Source: Halanaerobium salsuginis
GTDB taxonomy: Bacteria; Bacillota; Halanaerobiia; Halanaerobiales; Halanaerobiaceae
Reading direction: 5' to 3'
DNA length: 64,000 bases
NCBI RefSeq assembly: GCF_900114545.1
Contig: NZ_FOTI01000004.1
Coordinates: 1 to 64,000, forward strand
Shown: positions 9,017 to 18,300 of the stretch, one piece after another
Layout: each line of letters starts with the position of its first letter
How positions within the stretch are numbered: position 1 is the stretch's first letter
Notes under the pieces: generated by a model
What the model was told of the DNA's origin: nothing
Databases searched by the model: none
Seen by the model: only the letters and a program-made list of their open reading frames with translations
Made by a program: the position numbers and the translations under genes

Positions 9017-10060
9017 ATGGCAGTTACTCTCAGTGATATAGCATCGGCAACTGGATATTCTATTTCAACAGTCTCCCGGGTCATTAATGATAAGGGAAAT
9101 ATTTCAGCAGCAACCAGAGATAAAATTTTAATGACTGCTAATCAGTTGGGTTATGATCATCGCAAGTATAACCGTAAGCATAACTCTAATTCTAAATATA
9201 TAGCGACTATTTTTAATAATCGCCTTGATAAACAAGGTGGTTTATTTGGTAATCCTTTTTATGCTCAAATTGCTCTAGGTCTGGAAACATTTATTAAAGA
9301 ACATGATTATGAAATGATTATTAAATCAATTACTGGTCATAAATTTACCGATCGTAAAATAATCAATGAAATGTTTGATAATCAGGATATTGCTGGTATG
9401 GTATTTATTGGGTACTTAATCGATGAAAAATTAATCGGTCAAATTAAAGAAAGAGGTATGCCGGTTGTAGTTATCGATAATCATTTCTGGCAGGAAAATA
9501 TTGACTGTGTATTAAATGATAATATTGCTGGGGCCAAAAAAATAATGTCTCATTTAATTAAACTTGGTCACCGCAAAATAAGTTTTATTTCTGGTCCACT
9601 TGATAATACTTCTTTTGAAGAACGTTATACTGGCTATCTTAATGCATTAAATAAATATTCATTACCAATAAATGATAATCTAATTAAAATTGGCGATTCA
9701 TCTTATGGAACAGAAAGTGCTTATGAAACTGTAACTGAGATGTTAAAAGATGCAGCAATTGAAAAACCTACTGCATTTTTTGCAGTAAATGATTCCCGGG
9801 CCATCGGTACAATTAAAGCAATTCAAAAATTAGGTTATTCAGTGCCGGAAGATTTTTCAGTAGTTGGCTTTGATGACATAGAGACAGGTCGACATTTAAC
9901 TCCAGCATTAACAACTGTGCGTATCTTTAAAAAAGAGATGGGTTTAACAGCTATGGAACGATTATATGAATTAATAACTGAGGTTAAACAAAAAACACGT
10001 AAGATAGTGATTCCAGTTGAATTAATTATTCGTAATTCAACCGGTCCTATAAATCTATAA
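9017..10060 (+). CDS. LacI-family transcriptional regulator
   Basis: A 347-residue repressor-type protein. The N-terminal helix-turn-helix reads TLSDIASATGYSISTVSRVIN (residues 4-24), followed by the hinge and a periplasmic-binding-like effector domain (PVVVIDNHF, GHRKISFISG, AFFAVNDSRAIG, VVGFDDIETGRHLTPALTTV). It lies directly upstream of the beta-glucoside/mannoside operon in the same direction and likely controls it in response to an imported oligosaccharide. ATG 9017 is preferred because GGAGGGG ends 5 nt upstream; ATG 9014 is too close, and the track's longer reading frame begins in untranslated leader. Confidence 0.88.
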   Translation: MAVTLSDIASATGYSISTVSRVINDKGNISAATRDKILMTANQLGYDHRKYNRKHNSNSKYIATIFNNRLDKQGGLFGNPFYAQIALGLETFIKEHDYEMIIKSITGHKFTDRKIINEMFDNQDIAGMVFIGYLIDEKLIGQIKERGMPVVVIDNHFWQENIDCVLNDNIAGAKKIMSHLIKLGHRKISFISGPLDNTSFEERYTGYLNALNKYSLPINDNLIKIGDSSYGTESAYETVTEMLKDAAIEKPTAFFAVNDSRAIGTIKAIQKLGYSVPEDFSVVGFDDIETGRHLTPALTTVRIFKKEMGLTAMERLYELITEVKQKTRKIVIPVELIIRNSTGPINL

Positions 10061-10098
10061 TATTATAAGTTTATAAGCAGATAAGAAATATTAAAATC

Positions 10099-10122
10099 AG
10101 TTGCTTAGTTTGCTAAACAACT
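10099..10122. promoter_or_regulatory. Imperfect inverted repeat between regulator and sugar operon
   Basis: AGTTGCTTAG and CTAAACAACT flank a TTTG spacer with one mismatch in ten pairs. It may be the operator of the LacI-family protein encoded just upstream, or a weak hairpin at the end of that gene. I saw no clear promoter in 10061-10205. Confidence 0.3.
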
Positions 10123-10137
10123 AAACTTTTCTCTAAT

Positions 10138-10146
10138 GGAGGTGAT
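10138..10146 (+). promoter_or_regulatory. Orphan Shine-Dalgarno sequence in the operon leader
   Basis: GGAGGTGAT is a perfect 9-nt match to the 16S anti-Shine-Dalgarno complement, 60 nt before the binding-protein start, which has its own AAGGAGGAG. A stop codon follows almost at once in the nearest frame, so no leader peptide of note is encoded. It is the second of three such sites in this window. Confidence 0.45.
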
Positions 10147-10205
10147 ATATTAGATATAAGATAGTAGGCTTTAGTATTAATTAAAACTAACAAGGAGGAG
10201 TTTAA

Positions 10206-11471
10206 TTGAATAATATTAAGAATAATTTTATTATTATGATGATTTTTGCTTTAATTGTAGTTTGCTCAGGAGCTGTTTTAGCTGAAGATACTGTTGAACT
10301 TAAAATGTGGCATGCCTGGACAGGGCAGGATGCTTTTGCAAAAGAAGTTTTACTGCCTAAAATTGAAGAATTTCAAAAAAATAATCCGAATATCAAATTA
10401 AAAATTCAAGTTATTCCAAATGATAACTATAGAACTAAACTAAGAACCCAGGCAGCAGGAGGACAAATTCCTGATATTATGCAAACTTATCCTGGTTCTG
10501 AAGTGCAGCCTTTAGTTGAAGCAGGTATGTTAATGCCTTTAGATGATATTATCAATTATTGGACAGATGATTTAATTGCTAAGGAAACATTAAAAGCATA
10601 TACATTTAATAATAAAGTTTATGCAATTCCGGCAAAAGTTAACTACACTCACTTTGCTTTTTATAATAAGGATATGCTGCAGGAAGCAGGTTATGATAAA
10701 TGGCCGGCAACTTATCAAGAATTTAAAAAGATGGCTGATAAGTTAAAAGAAAATGATATTGTACCGATTTCACTTGGTAATAAAGCTAAATGGGTTTTGC
10801 AATCAGTATATTTTTCTACTATTGCTGATCGGGTTGCTGGAGCTGATTTTCTGGATAAAGTTTTGGCCGGAGAAAAGAAATTTACTGATCCAGAATTTAT
10901 TAAAGCTCTTAATATTATAAAGGAACTAGCAGATAATGATTACTTCAATAAAGATGCTAATAGTTTAAATGACATGGAAATGAGACAGGCTTTTTATCAA
11001 AAAAGGGCAGCCATTTTCTTTGGGGGGGCCTGGGATATTGGTGGTGTAATTGAAAATGCCAAAGAACAGAATATGAATGTTGGAATTGCAACTTTTCCCA
11101 GTATTGTAGGTGCTAAATCTCCTCAGGCACTCTCAGGAGTTACTGGAAGTGCTTTTTCAATTCGAGCTGGTCTTTCTGAGGCACAGCAGGCAGCTGCTTT
11201 TAAATTCTTAAAATTCTTCTATTCAGAAGAAACATATACTGACTTACTAAGAACAGGTTCTTTTGTTCCTGCTCAAGTACCATTACCAGATGATATTTCC
11301 CCACAATTTCAATCAGTAATTAATCTGGTTAATGAACATCAAATTGCTCCTGTTTATGATGCTGTTTTACCACTTGATTTAATTCAGATTATTAATAATG
11401 GTCTGCAGTCTTTAACTGCTGGTCAAATGACAGCTGAAGAATTAGCACAACAAATGCAGGATAATTTATAA
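10206..11471 (+). CDS. ABC importer sugar-binding protein (beta-glucoside/mannoside operon)
   Basis: A 421-residue family 1 solute-binding protein. The signal peptide covers residues 1-26 (hydrophobic core, then SGAVLA before EDTV). A cysteine in the core (VVCSG) is followed by SG but lies before a better signal peptidase I site, so lipoprotein status is uncertain. The mature part starts with VELKMWHAWTG, typical of oligosaccharide binders. It heads an operon with two permeases, a beta-glucosidase and a beta-mannosidase, so the ligand is probably a beta-linked oligosaccharide such as a mannan or glucomannan fragment (inference). Start TTG 10206 has AAGGAGGAG 5-6 nt upstream. Confidence 0.87.
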   Translation: MNNIKNNFIIMMIFALIVVCSGAVLAEDTVELKMWHAWTGQDAFAKEVLLPKIEEFQKNNPNIKLKIQVIPNDNYRTKLRTQAAGGQIPDIMQTYPGSEVQPLVEAGMLMPLDDIINYWTDDLIAKETLKAYTFNNKVYAIPAKVNYTHFAFYNKDMLQEAGYDKWPATYQEFKKMADKLKENDIVPISLGNKAKWVLQSVYFSTIADRVAGADFLDKVLAGEKKFTDPEFIKALNIIKELADNDYFNKDANSLNDMEMRQAFYQKRAAIFFGGAWDIGGVIENAKEQNMNVGIATFPSIVGAKSPQALSGVTGSAFSIRAGLSEAQQAAAFKFLKFFYSEETYTDLLRTGSFVPAQVPLPDDISPQFQSVINLVNEHQIAPVYDAVLPLDLIQIINNGLQSLTAGQMTAEELAQQMQDNL

Positions 11472-11489
11472 TAGTTTTGTTAAATTAAA

Positions 11490-11513
11490 GAAGGGGGGAG
11501 CAATCCCTCCTTT
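11490..11513 (+). promoter_or_regulatory. Hairpin between binding protein and permease genes
   Basis: AAGGGGGG and CCCTCCTT pair over 8 bp (one G-U) around a 6-nt loop, 18 nt after the binding-protein stop. No T-run follows. It matches in position the hairpins at 3357-3394 and 22481-22503 and likely stabilises the upstream cistron. Confidence 0.5.
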
Positions 11514-11537
11514 ATAATGTACAGAGGAGGTAAATTT

Positions 11538-12416
11538 GTGGATCATATCTATAAACATCGTAAAAAGCTGATTTATTTTGGGATTTTGCCAGCTTTATTA
11601 TTATATCTGGCTTTTGTAATTATACCTATCCTTATTTCAGCTCGATATTCTCTGGTTGAGTGGAATGGATTTTCAGCTCCAAAATTTGTTGGTTTGAATA
11701 ATTATGCAGATTTATTTAAGAATAGTATTTTCTGGCGTTCTTTAAAAAATAATTTAATTGTAGTATTTGCCTCAGTCTTAGGTCAGGTACCAATTGGATT
11801 TTTACTTGCTTTACTTGTTAACCAAAAAATAAAAGGGCAGCATTTTTTTAGAACAATAATTTTTATGCCAGTAGTAATTTCAGCTGTTATTATTTCATTA
11901 GTCTGGAGTATGGTTTTTAATTATAACTTTGGTCTTTTAAATAATTTACTTAAGTTTGTCGGACTAGGTTCATTTATTCAAAACTGGTTAAGCAATCCTG
12001 ATATAGCAATGTTTTCAGTGGCTGCAGTAATCATCTGGCAGTTTGTTGGGCTTTATTTTATTATTTTTCTAGCTGCACTGCAGACAGTGCCTAATGATGT
12101 ACTAGAAGCAGCTGAAATTGATGGTGCTCAGGGTTGGAAAAGAACTCTCTATATAACTCTGCCTTTAGTTAAAGATACAATATTGGCAGCTATTGTTCTC
12201 TGTATTAGTGGGAGTTTAAAAACATTTGCTTTAATTTATGTAATGACAAATGGAGGACCATCCCATGCTACAGAAGTAATGGCTATTCATATGTATGATA
12301 ATAGTTTTAATGCAATGAAATTTGGCTATGGAAGTGCAGTTTCTATTTTTATTGTTATTTTTGGAATTGTGCTGGTAACTATAGTAAGACAGCTATTCGC
12401 CAGGTTTGAAGATTAA
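11538..12416 (+). CDS. ABC sugar importer permease 1
   Basis: A 292-residue membrane subunit with six predicted segments; the first is YFGILPALLLYLAFVIIPIL. The ATPase-contact loop reads EAAEIDGAQGWKRTLYITLPLVKD. GTG 11538 is chosen because AGAGGAGGT ends 6 nt before it; an in-frame ATG at 11517 lies before that ribosome site and next to the hairpin, so it is unlikely to be used. Follows the binding-protein gene and pairs with the next permease. Confidence 0.87.
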   Translation: MDHIYKHRKKLIYFGILPALLLYLAFVIIPILISARYSLVEWNGFSAPKFVGLNNYADLFKNSIFWRSLKNNLIVVFASVLGQVPIGFLLALLVNQKIKGQHFFRTIIFMPVVISAVIISLVWSMVFNYNFGLLNNLLKFVGLGSFIQNWLSNPDIAMFSVAAVIIWQFVGLYFIIFLAALQTVPNDVLEAAEIDGAQGWKRTLYITLPLVKDTILAAIVLCISGSLKTFALIYVMTNGGPSHATEVMAIHMYDNSFNAMKFGYGSAVSIFIVIFGIVLVTIVRQLFARFED

Positions 12417-12438
12417 GTAGATTTAGAAGGAGGTAATA

Positions 12439-13278
12439 ATGAATAGCAAATTAAATTTAAATAAATTAAAAAAATTTTTAAGCTATTTTATTTTAGTCTT
12501 TTTTGCTTTAATTAATTTATATCCTATTTTCTGGATGGTTATGAATTCATTTAAAACAGAACAACAAATTTCAATTAACTCATTTTCCCTACCGAGTTCT
12601 TTAATGCTAAGTAACTATTTTAAAGCTTGGCATGCTGTTTCACTTGGGAGAAGTTTTTTAAATAGCTTTATAGTTTCTGGTTTAGCCGTTATAATTACAG
12701 TAGCACTTGGCTCTCTAGCAGCTTATTTTATTTCGCGCTTTGAATTTACTGGTAAAAAAATAATTTATAGTCTTTTTATTTTTGGTTTGCTGGTGCCGAT
12801 TCACGGAACATTAGTTCCTATTTTTATTATGATGCGCAAATTGGGGTTAGTTAATACAAGGTTATCATTAATTTTACCTTATGTTGCTTTTAATCTGCCC
12901 TTAACAATTTTTATTTTAAGTAGCTTTATGAAAAGTCTACCCCGGGCAGTAGAAGAAGCAGCAATTGTTGATGGAGCGGGCTATTTAAGAATTTTTTGGT
13001 CAATTATTTTGCCAATGACCAGGCCGGCTCTGGCTACAGTGTCTATTTTAAATTTTGTCTATAATTGGAATGAATTTTCTTTTGCTCTTGTCTTAATTAA
13101 TGATCAAAAGTTGATGACATTACCACTTAGCCTATCATTATTTTCCGGACAATTTAGTACAGATTATGGAATGCAGATGGCAGGACTTTCAATGGCTTTA
13201 GTACCAATTATAGCTATTTATCTGCTGATGGAAGATCAATTAGTTAAAGGAATGAGCGCTGGTGCTGTTAAAGGATAA
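12439..13278 (+). CDS. ABC sugar importer permease 2
   Basis: A 279-residue membrane subunit with six predicted segments, the EAA-type loop EEAAIVDGAGYLRIFWSIILPMTRP and the usual family end (LVKGMSAGAVKG). AGAAGGAGG lies 6 nt before the ATG. Acts with the 11538-12416 permease; as in the other two importers, no ATPase subunit is encoded nearby. Confidence 0.87.
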   Translation: MNSKLNLNKLKKFLSYFILVFFALINLYPIFWMVMNSFKTEQQISINSFSLPSSLMLSNYFKAWHAVSLGRSFLNSFIVSGLAVIITVALGSLAAYFISRFEFTGKKIIYSLFIFGLLVPIHGTLVPIFIMMRKLGLVNTRLSLILPYVAFNLPLTIFILSSFMKSLPRAVEEAAIVDGAGYLRIFWSIILPMTRPALATVSILNFVYNWNEFSFALVLINDQKLMTLPLSLSLFSGQFSTDYGMQMAGLSMALVPIIAIYLLMEDQLVKGMSAGAVKG

Positions 13279-13319
13279 TTATAATTAAATAGTAATTAAA
13301 TATTAGAGGAGGAAATGAT

Positions 13320-15632
13320 TTGTCTAGTAAAGATAAAAACATAGCTGAATTATTAGCTAAGCTAACTTTAGAAGAAAAAGCAGCTTTATGCTCTGGGGCA
13401 ACAAAATGGTTAACTAAAGAAGTTGACCGCCTTGAGATAACAGAGATTGTAATGTCCGATGGCCCGCATGGACTGCGTTATGTGGTAGAAGAAAATGCTT
13501 TTGGAGCGGTTTCAGAGCAAAAATCAACCTGTTTTCCTACTGCATCTGCTCTGGCAGCTTCCTGGAATAAAGAGCTGATTTATCAGGTTGGAACAGCTTT
13601 AGGAAAAGAAGCACGTCATTTGGGAGTAGATATTCTATTGGGACCAGGTGTTAATATAAAACGATCTCCTTTAGGAGGACGTAATTTTGAATATTTTTCT
13701 GAAGATCCAGAATTAGCTGGTAGTTTAGCTGCTGAATTTGTTAAAGGAGTGCAGTCTGTTGGGATTGGAACTTCATTAAAGCATTATGCCTGTAATAATC
13801 AGGAATATAAACGGTTTTCGGTAAATGCTCAGGTAAGTGAACGCGCTTTACGCGAAATTTATTTAGCTGCTTTTGAAAAAGTCGTTAAAACTGCTGCTCC
13901 CTGGACTGTTATGGCAGCTTATAATCGGGTTAATGGTCAGCCGGCAACTCAGAATAAACATCTTTTAAAAGAGATTTTACGAGAAGAATGGGGCTTTAAA
14001 GGGACTTTAATTTCCGATTGGGGAGCAATTCATGATCGAGTAGCTGCTCTGGCAGCTGGACTTGACTTAGAGATGCCAGGACCATCGCCAGTTAATGATA
14101 GTAAAATTTTAACTGCTGTTCAGTCAGGTCAGCTTCAGCAGAATGAACTGGATCAGGCTGTTAGCAGAATCTTAACTCTATTAGTTAAAGTACAATTAGC
14201 ACGTCAAGAGGCCGAAAATATGGCAGCAGATCCGGCAGCTGAAAAACTGTATGAACAGAACCATCAACTAGCTTTAAAAGCAGCGGAAGAATCGATTGTA
14301 CTGCTTAAAAATGAAAATAAACTTCTTCCACTTAATTTAAATGAAATAAAACAAGCAGCAGTAATTGGCCAATTGGCTGTTAAACCAAGGTATCAAGGAG
14401 CTGGTAGTTCTCAAGTAACTCCTAGTAAACTACCAACTGCTCTGGCTGAACTTGAAAAAGCTGCCGCTAAAAGTCAAACAGAATTGCTTTTTCAATTAGG
14501 TTATCAAGCAGATCAAACTGATCAAAGATCAGCTGCTCAGCTAAAAAAAGCAGCAGTAAAGGCAGCTGAACAGGCAGAGATAGCTATTATTTTTGCCGGG
14601 ATCCCAGAAGAAGTTGAATCAGAAGGTTTTGATAGGCAGAGTCTAGCTATGGAAAGTGATCAAGTAGAATTAATTAAAGCTGTTGCAGCTGTGCAGAAGC
14701 AGACAATTGTAGTTTTAAATAATGGAGCAGCTTTAGAATTAACACCCTGGTTAGCAGATGTGCCAGCGGTAATAGAAGCCTGGCTGCCAGGACAGGCTGG
14801 TGCAGAAGCGATTGTTAATATTTTATTAGGTAAAATTAATCCTTCTGCTAAATTGGCAGAAACTTTTCCAGTTCAGGAAGCCCATAATCCAGCTCAGCTT
14901 AATTTCCCTGGTGTTAATAGTCAGCTTAATTATGCTGAAGATATTTATGTTGGCTATCGCTATTATGAGAAGAAAAAAATTCAACCTTTATTTTCTTTTG
15001 GGCATGGTCTTTCTTATACAGATTTTGAATATAGTGGACTTGAACTGCCAGTTCAAGCTTCAGCAGAGCATGGTTTAACTATAAAATTTAAACTGCAGAA
15101 TACAGGTCAGTATTCAGGTAAGGAAATTGTGCAGCTTTATGTAGGTCAGCAAAATCCTTATTTTGATCGTCCAGTTAAAGAATTAAAAGCATTTACTAAA
15201 GTGGAATTGGCAGCTGGAGAAAGTAAAATAATCAAATTTAACTTAGATTATCGTGATTTTGCCTATTTTAATCCTGAACAGCAAAAATGGCTGGCTGAGT
15301 CAGATACTTATCAAATTATTATTGCCAGTTCAGCTGCTGATTTGAGACTACAGGGTCAGGTGAAATTAAACTCTTCAGCAGTTGCTCACTTATTAGATCA
15401 AGAAGATCCTGTGGTAGATTGGCTGGCTGCTCCTCTCGGCAAACAGGCTTTAGAGGATATTTTAAATGAAGAGCAGCTGCAGTTTATCCAGTCAGAAGCT
15501 AATAGTTATGTAACTGAACGTCCTTTATTTAGATTAGATTATCTAACAGAAAACCTAATTACTGCTCCGGAAATAGAGAAAATTTATCGACATTACCAAA
15601 AACTTATTAATAAAAATAAAACATTAAATTGA
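13320..15632 (+). CDS. GH3 beta-glucosidase
   Basis: A 770-residue cytoplasmic glycoside hydrolase family 3 enzyme that removes terminal beta-glucosyl units from imported oligosaccharides. The (beta/alpha)8 domain carries GPGVNIKRSPLGGRNFEYFSEDP and KHYACNNQE; the nucleophile aspartate is in LISDWGAIHDR near residue 235. The second domain holds the EEVESEGFDRQSLAM region with the likely acid/base glutamate, and a fibronectin-like domain (GKEIVQLYVG..RPVKELKAF) ends the protein. Length is usual for three-domain GH3 enzymes. No signal peptide. The TTG start has AGAGGAGG 7 nt upstream; an ATG at 13315 is out of frame. Confidence 0.88.
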   Translation: MSSKDKNIAELLAKLTLEEKAALCSGATKWLTKEVDRLEITEIVMSDGPHGLRYVVEENAFGAVSEQKSTCFPTASALAASWNKELIYQVGTALGKEARHLGVDILLGPGVNIKRSPLGGRNFEYFSEDPELAGSLAAEFVKGVQSVGIGTSLKHYACNNQEYKRFSVNAQVSERALREIYLAAFEKVVKTAAPWTVMAAYNRVNGQPATQNKHLLKEILREEWGFKGTLISDWGAIHDRVAALAAGLDLEMPGPSPVNDSKILTAVQSGQLQQNELDQAVSRILTLLVKVQLARQEAENMAADPAAEKLYEQNHQLALKAAEESIVLLKNENKLLPLNLNEIKQAAVIGQLAVKPRYQGAGSSQVTPSKLPTALAELEKAAAKSQTELLFQLGYQADQTDQRSAAQLKKAAVKAAEQAEIAIIFAGIPEEVESEGFDRQSLAMESDQVELIKAVAAVQKQTIVVLNNGAALELTPWLADVPAVIEAWLPGQAGAEAIVNILLGKINPSAKLAETFPVQEAHNPAQLNFPGVNSQLNYAEDIYVGYRYYEKKKIQPLFSFGHGLSYTDFEYSGLELPVQASAEHGLTIKFKLQNTGQYSGKEIVQLYVGQQNPYFDRPVKELKAFTKVELAAGESKIIKFNLDYRDFAYFNPEQQKWLAESDTYQIIIASSAADLRLQGQVKLNSSAVAHLLDQEDPVVDWLAAPLGKQALEDILNEEQLQFIQSEANSYVTERPLFRLDYLTENLITAPEIEKIYRHYQKLINKNKTLN

Positions 15633-15649
15633 TTAGTTAAAATTAAGAG

Positions 15650-18151
15650 GTGAGAACAATATTATTAAATGATGGTTGGAAACTAAAAGGTTTTGAAATA
15701 GGAAAGGATAATGAAGCTGAACTAGCTTCTCCTAAAATGCTGGATAGATTCTGGATGACAGCTTTAGTCCCAGGCGATGTACACAGCACCCTAATTAAGC
15801 ATAAATTAATTCCTGATCCGTTTGTTGGTCATAATGATCAGCAGTGTCAATGGATTGAAGATCGAGTCTGGTGGTACAGAAAAAAATTTAACTTTAGAGA
15901 AAAAATAGCTGCTGATGAAAAGGTTGAGCTTATTTTTGATGGGCTTGATACTTTTGCTGTTGTTTATCTAAATGGACTTAAAATTGGCAGTACAGCAAAT
16001 ATGTTTATGGAACATAGTTTTGATATTACTGCTGATCTTAAGCAGGGAGAAAATACTCTAGCTGTTAAATTTGAACCTGTTAGTCAGCATACTGTGCATA
16101 ATATTAATATGTGGGGTAATTATGGTAAAGAAAGACCATGGGCGCGTAAAGCTCAGATGAATTTTGGCTGGGATTGGGGACCCCGTCTGGTAACTGCAGG
16201 TATCTGGCAGGATGTCAGATTGAAAAAATATAAGCAGGCTAAACTAGAATCTGTTCAGGCCCAGACAGTTGAGTTGAGCAGAGAGACTGCTCAGATTAAG
16301 ATTGATTTAGAAATTGATAATTTTAATAAATCAGAACAGCTTGCAGCAATTATTAAATTAAATAATCAAACAACAGAACTTGAATTCAAACAGGAAATTA
16401 CAGCTTCCAGAGAATCAGTTACTTTTACAGTTGAAGATCCTGAGCTCTGGTGGACCAATGATCTTGGTCCAGCTAATCTCTATCAGTTAGAAGTAGAGCT
16501 TATGGCTGCTGGAATAGCAGTTGATGCTTATCAAAGTGAGTTTGGAATTAGAACTTTAGAGGTTGAAATGGTTAATCAAACAGGTGAGAATGTTTTTACT
16601 TTTATCTTAAATGGGATACCTATTTTTGCCAAAGGAGCTAACTGGATTCCAGTTGATAACTTTTTTGCTGCAGCAGATAATTCTCGTTATGTTTCCCTGG
16701 TTAAGTTGGCTGCTGAAGCTGGTATGAATATGCTGCGTGTCTGGGGCGGGGGAATTTATGAAAAAGATATTTTTTATCAGGAATGTAATCGACAGGGAAT
16801 TTTAGTCTGGCAAGATTTTATGTTTGCCTGTGCAGTTTATCCAGATTATAATAAAGATTTTATGGATAATGTTGCCCGAGAAATTGAGTTTGTTGTGAAG
16901 AGATTGCGTAACCATCCCTGTCTTGCTATCTGGTGTGGAAATAATGAAAATCACTGGATTCATGAAAAAAAATATACAATGGGAGAAATAGATTATAGAT
17001 TCTATGGTGAAAAAATATATGATCAATTAATGCCTGAATTATTGGCAGAACTTGACCCTGGACGGCTTTACTGGCCTAGTTCTCCTTATGGTGGCAATGA
17101 CCATAATGATCCTAATTTAGGAGATCAGCATAATTGGCAGGTCTGGCATGGTTTAATTGAACCACGCAAATTTGGAGAAGAAGTAAAAGAAGATTTTAGT
17201 GTAGAGGGAGTTTCTTTTAAAAATTTCAAAAAAGATCAGGCTAATTTTGTTAGTGAGTTTGGGATGCATGCTTCTGCTAACAAGTATACTTTAAGCAAAA
17301 ATATACCAGCAGGAGAATACTATTGGGGCAGTACTGAAATGAATTATCGTAATAAAGACGTTCATCACGAAAAAGGAATTTTGTTGATGGAAGGTTATAC
17401 CGGTCGCCCAAACAATATTGTAGAATATCTCAATTATTCGATGTTAACTCAGGCAGAAGGATTAAAATATGGAATTGAACATTATCGTCGGCGCCGTCCC
17501 CGGACTAGTGGTAGTTTATTCTGGCAGTTAAATGATTCCTGGCCAGGGACTAGTTGGTCTGTAATTGACTATTATTTACTACCAAAAGCTGGTTACTATT
17601 ATGCCAAGAAATTTTTTGCGCCTATTTTAATTTCACTCAATTATGACCCGGGCAATCCACTTGAGATTTGGGTTACTAATGACTTAGCTGAAGCTTATCA
17701 AGACCAACTACAGTTTCAACTATTTGACTTTGCTGGGCAAGAACTTTATCAGATAACTTTGCAGATAGAAGTTGCGCCTACAGCCAGTAAATTAATCACT
17801 AGTTTAAATTTAGCAGATATCCTGCCAGCTGGAGTTACAGCAGCAGAAGTAGTCGTTAAATTATCTGCTCAACAGCAAGGAGTACCAGCAAATCTTTATT
17901 ATTTGGTTGACAATAAAGACCTGCGATTACCAGAAGCAGATTTATCATATCAAATAGCAGCAGAACAAAAAATTATTCTTAAAGCAAAGACCCAGATTCG
18001 TTTTGTTAAATTAGAAATTCCGCAAAAAGAAGTTGTTTTCTCAGATAATTTCTTTGATTTGACAGCTGGTGAAACAAAGGAAGTAACAGTCCGCCATCTG
18101 CAGAATAAAGAAGTTAAACTAGATAAGTTGGAAGTTAGCAGCTTAAACTAA
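15650..18151 (+). CDS. GH2 beta-mannosidase
   Basis: An 833-residue glycoside hydrolase family 2 enzyme of the beta-mannosidase type, which cleaves terminal beta-mannosyl residues. The N-terminal sugar-binding domain has PGDVHSTLI and WWYRKKF; the segment NFGWDWGPRL is typical. The acid/base glutamate is in AIWCGNNENHW (near residue 428) and the nucleophile in FVSEFGMHA (near residue 533). No signal peptide, so substrates are imported first. The start is uncertain: GTG 15650 lies inside the only good ribosome site (AAGAGGTGAG), while the codon at the proper distance, 15659, is ATA. Confidence 0.87.
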   Translation: MRTILLNDGWKLKGFEIGKDNEAELASPKMLDRFWMTALVPGDVHSTLIKHKLIPDPFVGHNDQQCQWIEDRVWWYRKKFNFREKIAADEKVELIFDGLDTFAVVYLNGLKIGSTANMFMEHSFDITADLKQGENTLAVKFEPVSQHTVHNINMWGNYGKERPWARKAQMNFGWDWGPRLVTAGIWQDVRLKKYKQAKLESVQAQTVELSRETAQIKIDLEIDNFNKSEQLAAIIKLNNQTTELEFKQEITASRESVTFTVEDPELWWTNDLGPANLYQLEVELMAAGIAVDAYQSEFGIRTLEVEMVNQTGENVFTFILNGIPIFAKGANWIPVDNFFAAADNSRYVSLVKLAAEAGMNMLRVWGGGIYEKDIFYQECNRQGILVWQDFMFACAVYPDYNKDFMDNVAREIEFVVKRLRNHPCLAIWCGNNENHWIHEKKYTMGEIDYRFYGEKIYDQLMPELLAELDPGRLYWPSSPYGGNDHNDPNLGDQHNWQVWHGLIEPRKFGEEVKEDFSVEGVSFKNFKKDQANFVSEFGMHASANKYTLSKNIPAGEYYWGSTEMNYRNKDVHHEKGILLMEGYTGRPNNIVEYLNYSMLTQAEGLKYGIEHYRRRRPRTSGSLFWQLNDSWPGTSWSVIDYYLLPKAGYYYAKKFFAPILISLNYDPGNPLEIWVTNDLAEAYQDQLQFQLFDFAGQELYQITLQIEVAPTASKLITSLNLADILPAGVTAAEVVVKLSAQQQGVPANLYYLVDNKDLRLPEADLSYQIAAEQKIILKAKTQIRFVKLEIPQKEVVFSDNFFDLTAGETKEVTVRHLQNKEVKLDKLEVSSLN

Positions 18152-18188
18152 GCTCTAGTTTAAGCTTTAAAAATTAAGCCTGTTTAAT

Positions 18189-18270
18189 AGCTAAAAAACT
18201 GCTCTTGTTTAGCCTGACTGATTTTTATTAATCAGCTGCGGGCCAGGTAAGAGCAGTTTTGCTGTTAGCT
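18189..18270. terminator. Bidirectional terminator between convergent beta-mannosidase and cheR genes
   Basis: AGCTA at 18189-18193 with TAGCT at 18266-18270, and AAAACTGCTCTT with AAGAGCAGTTTT, form a long stem; an inner CTGAT/ATCAG hairpin sits at its top. A-rich left and T-rich right arms allow use from both sides. The rest of 18152-18300 holds nothing else I could identify. Confidence 0.65.
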
Positions 18271-18300
18271 AAAATTTATTATTAAAAATTTTTATTTGAT

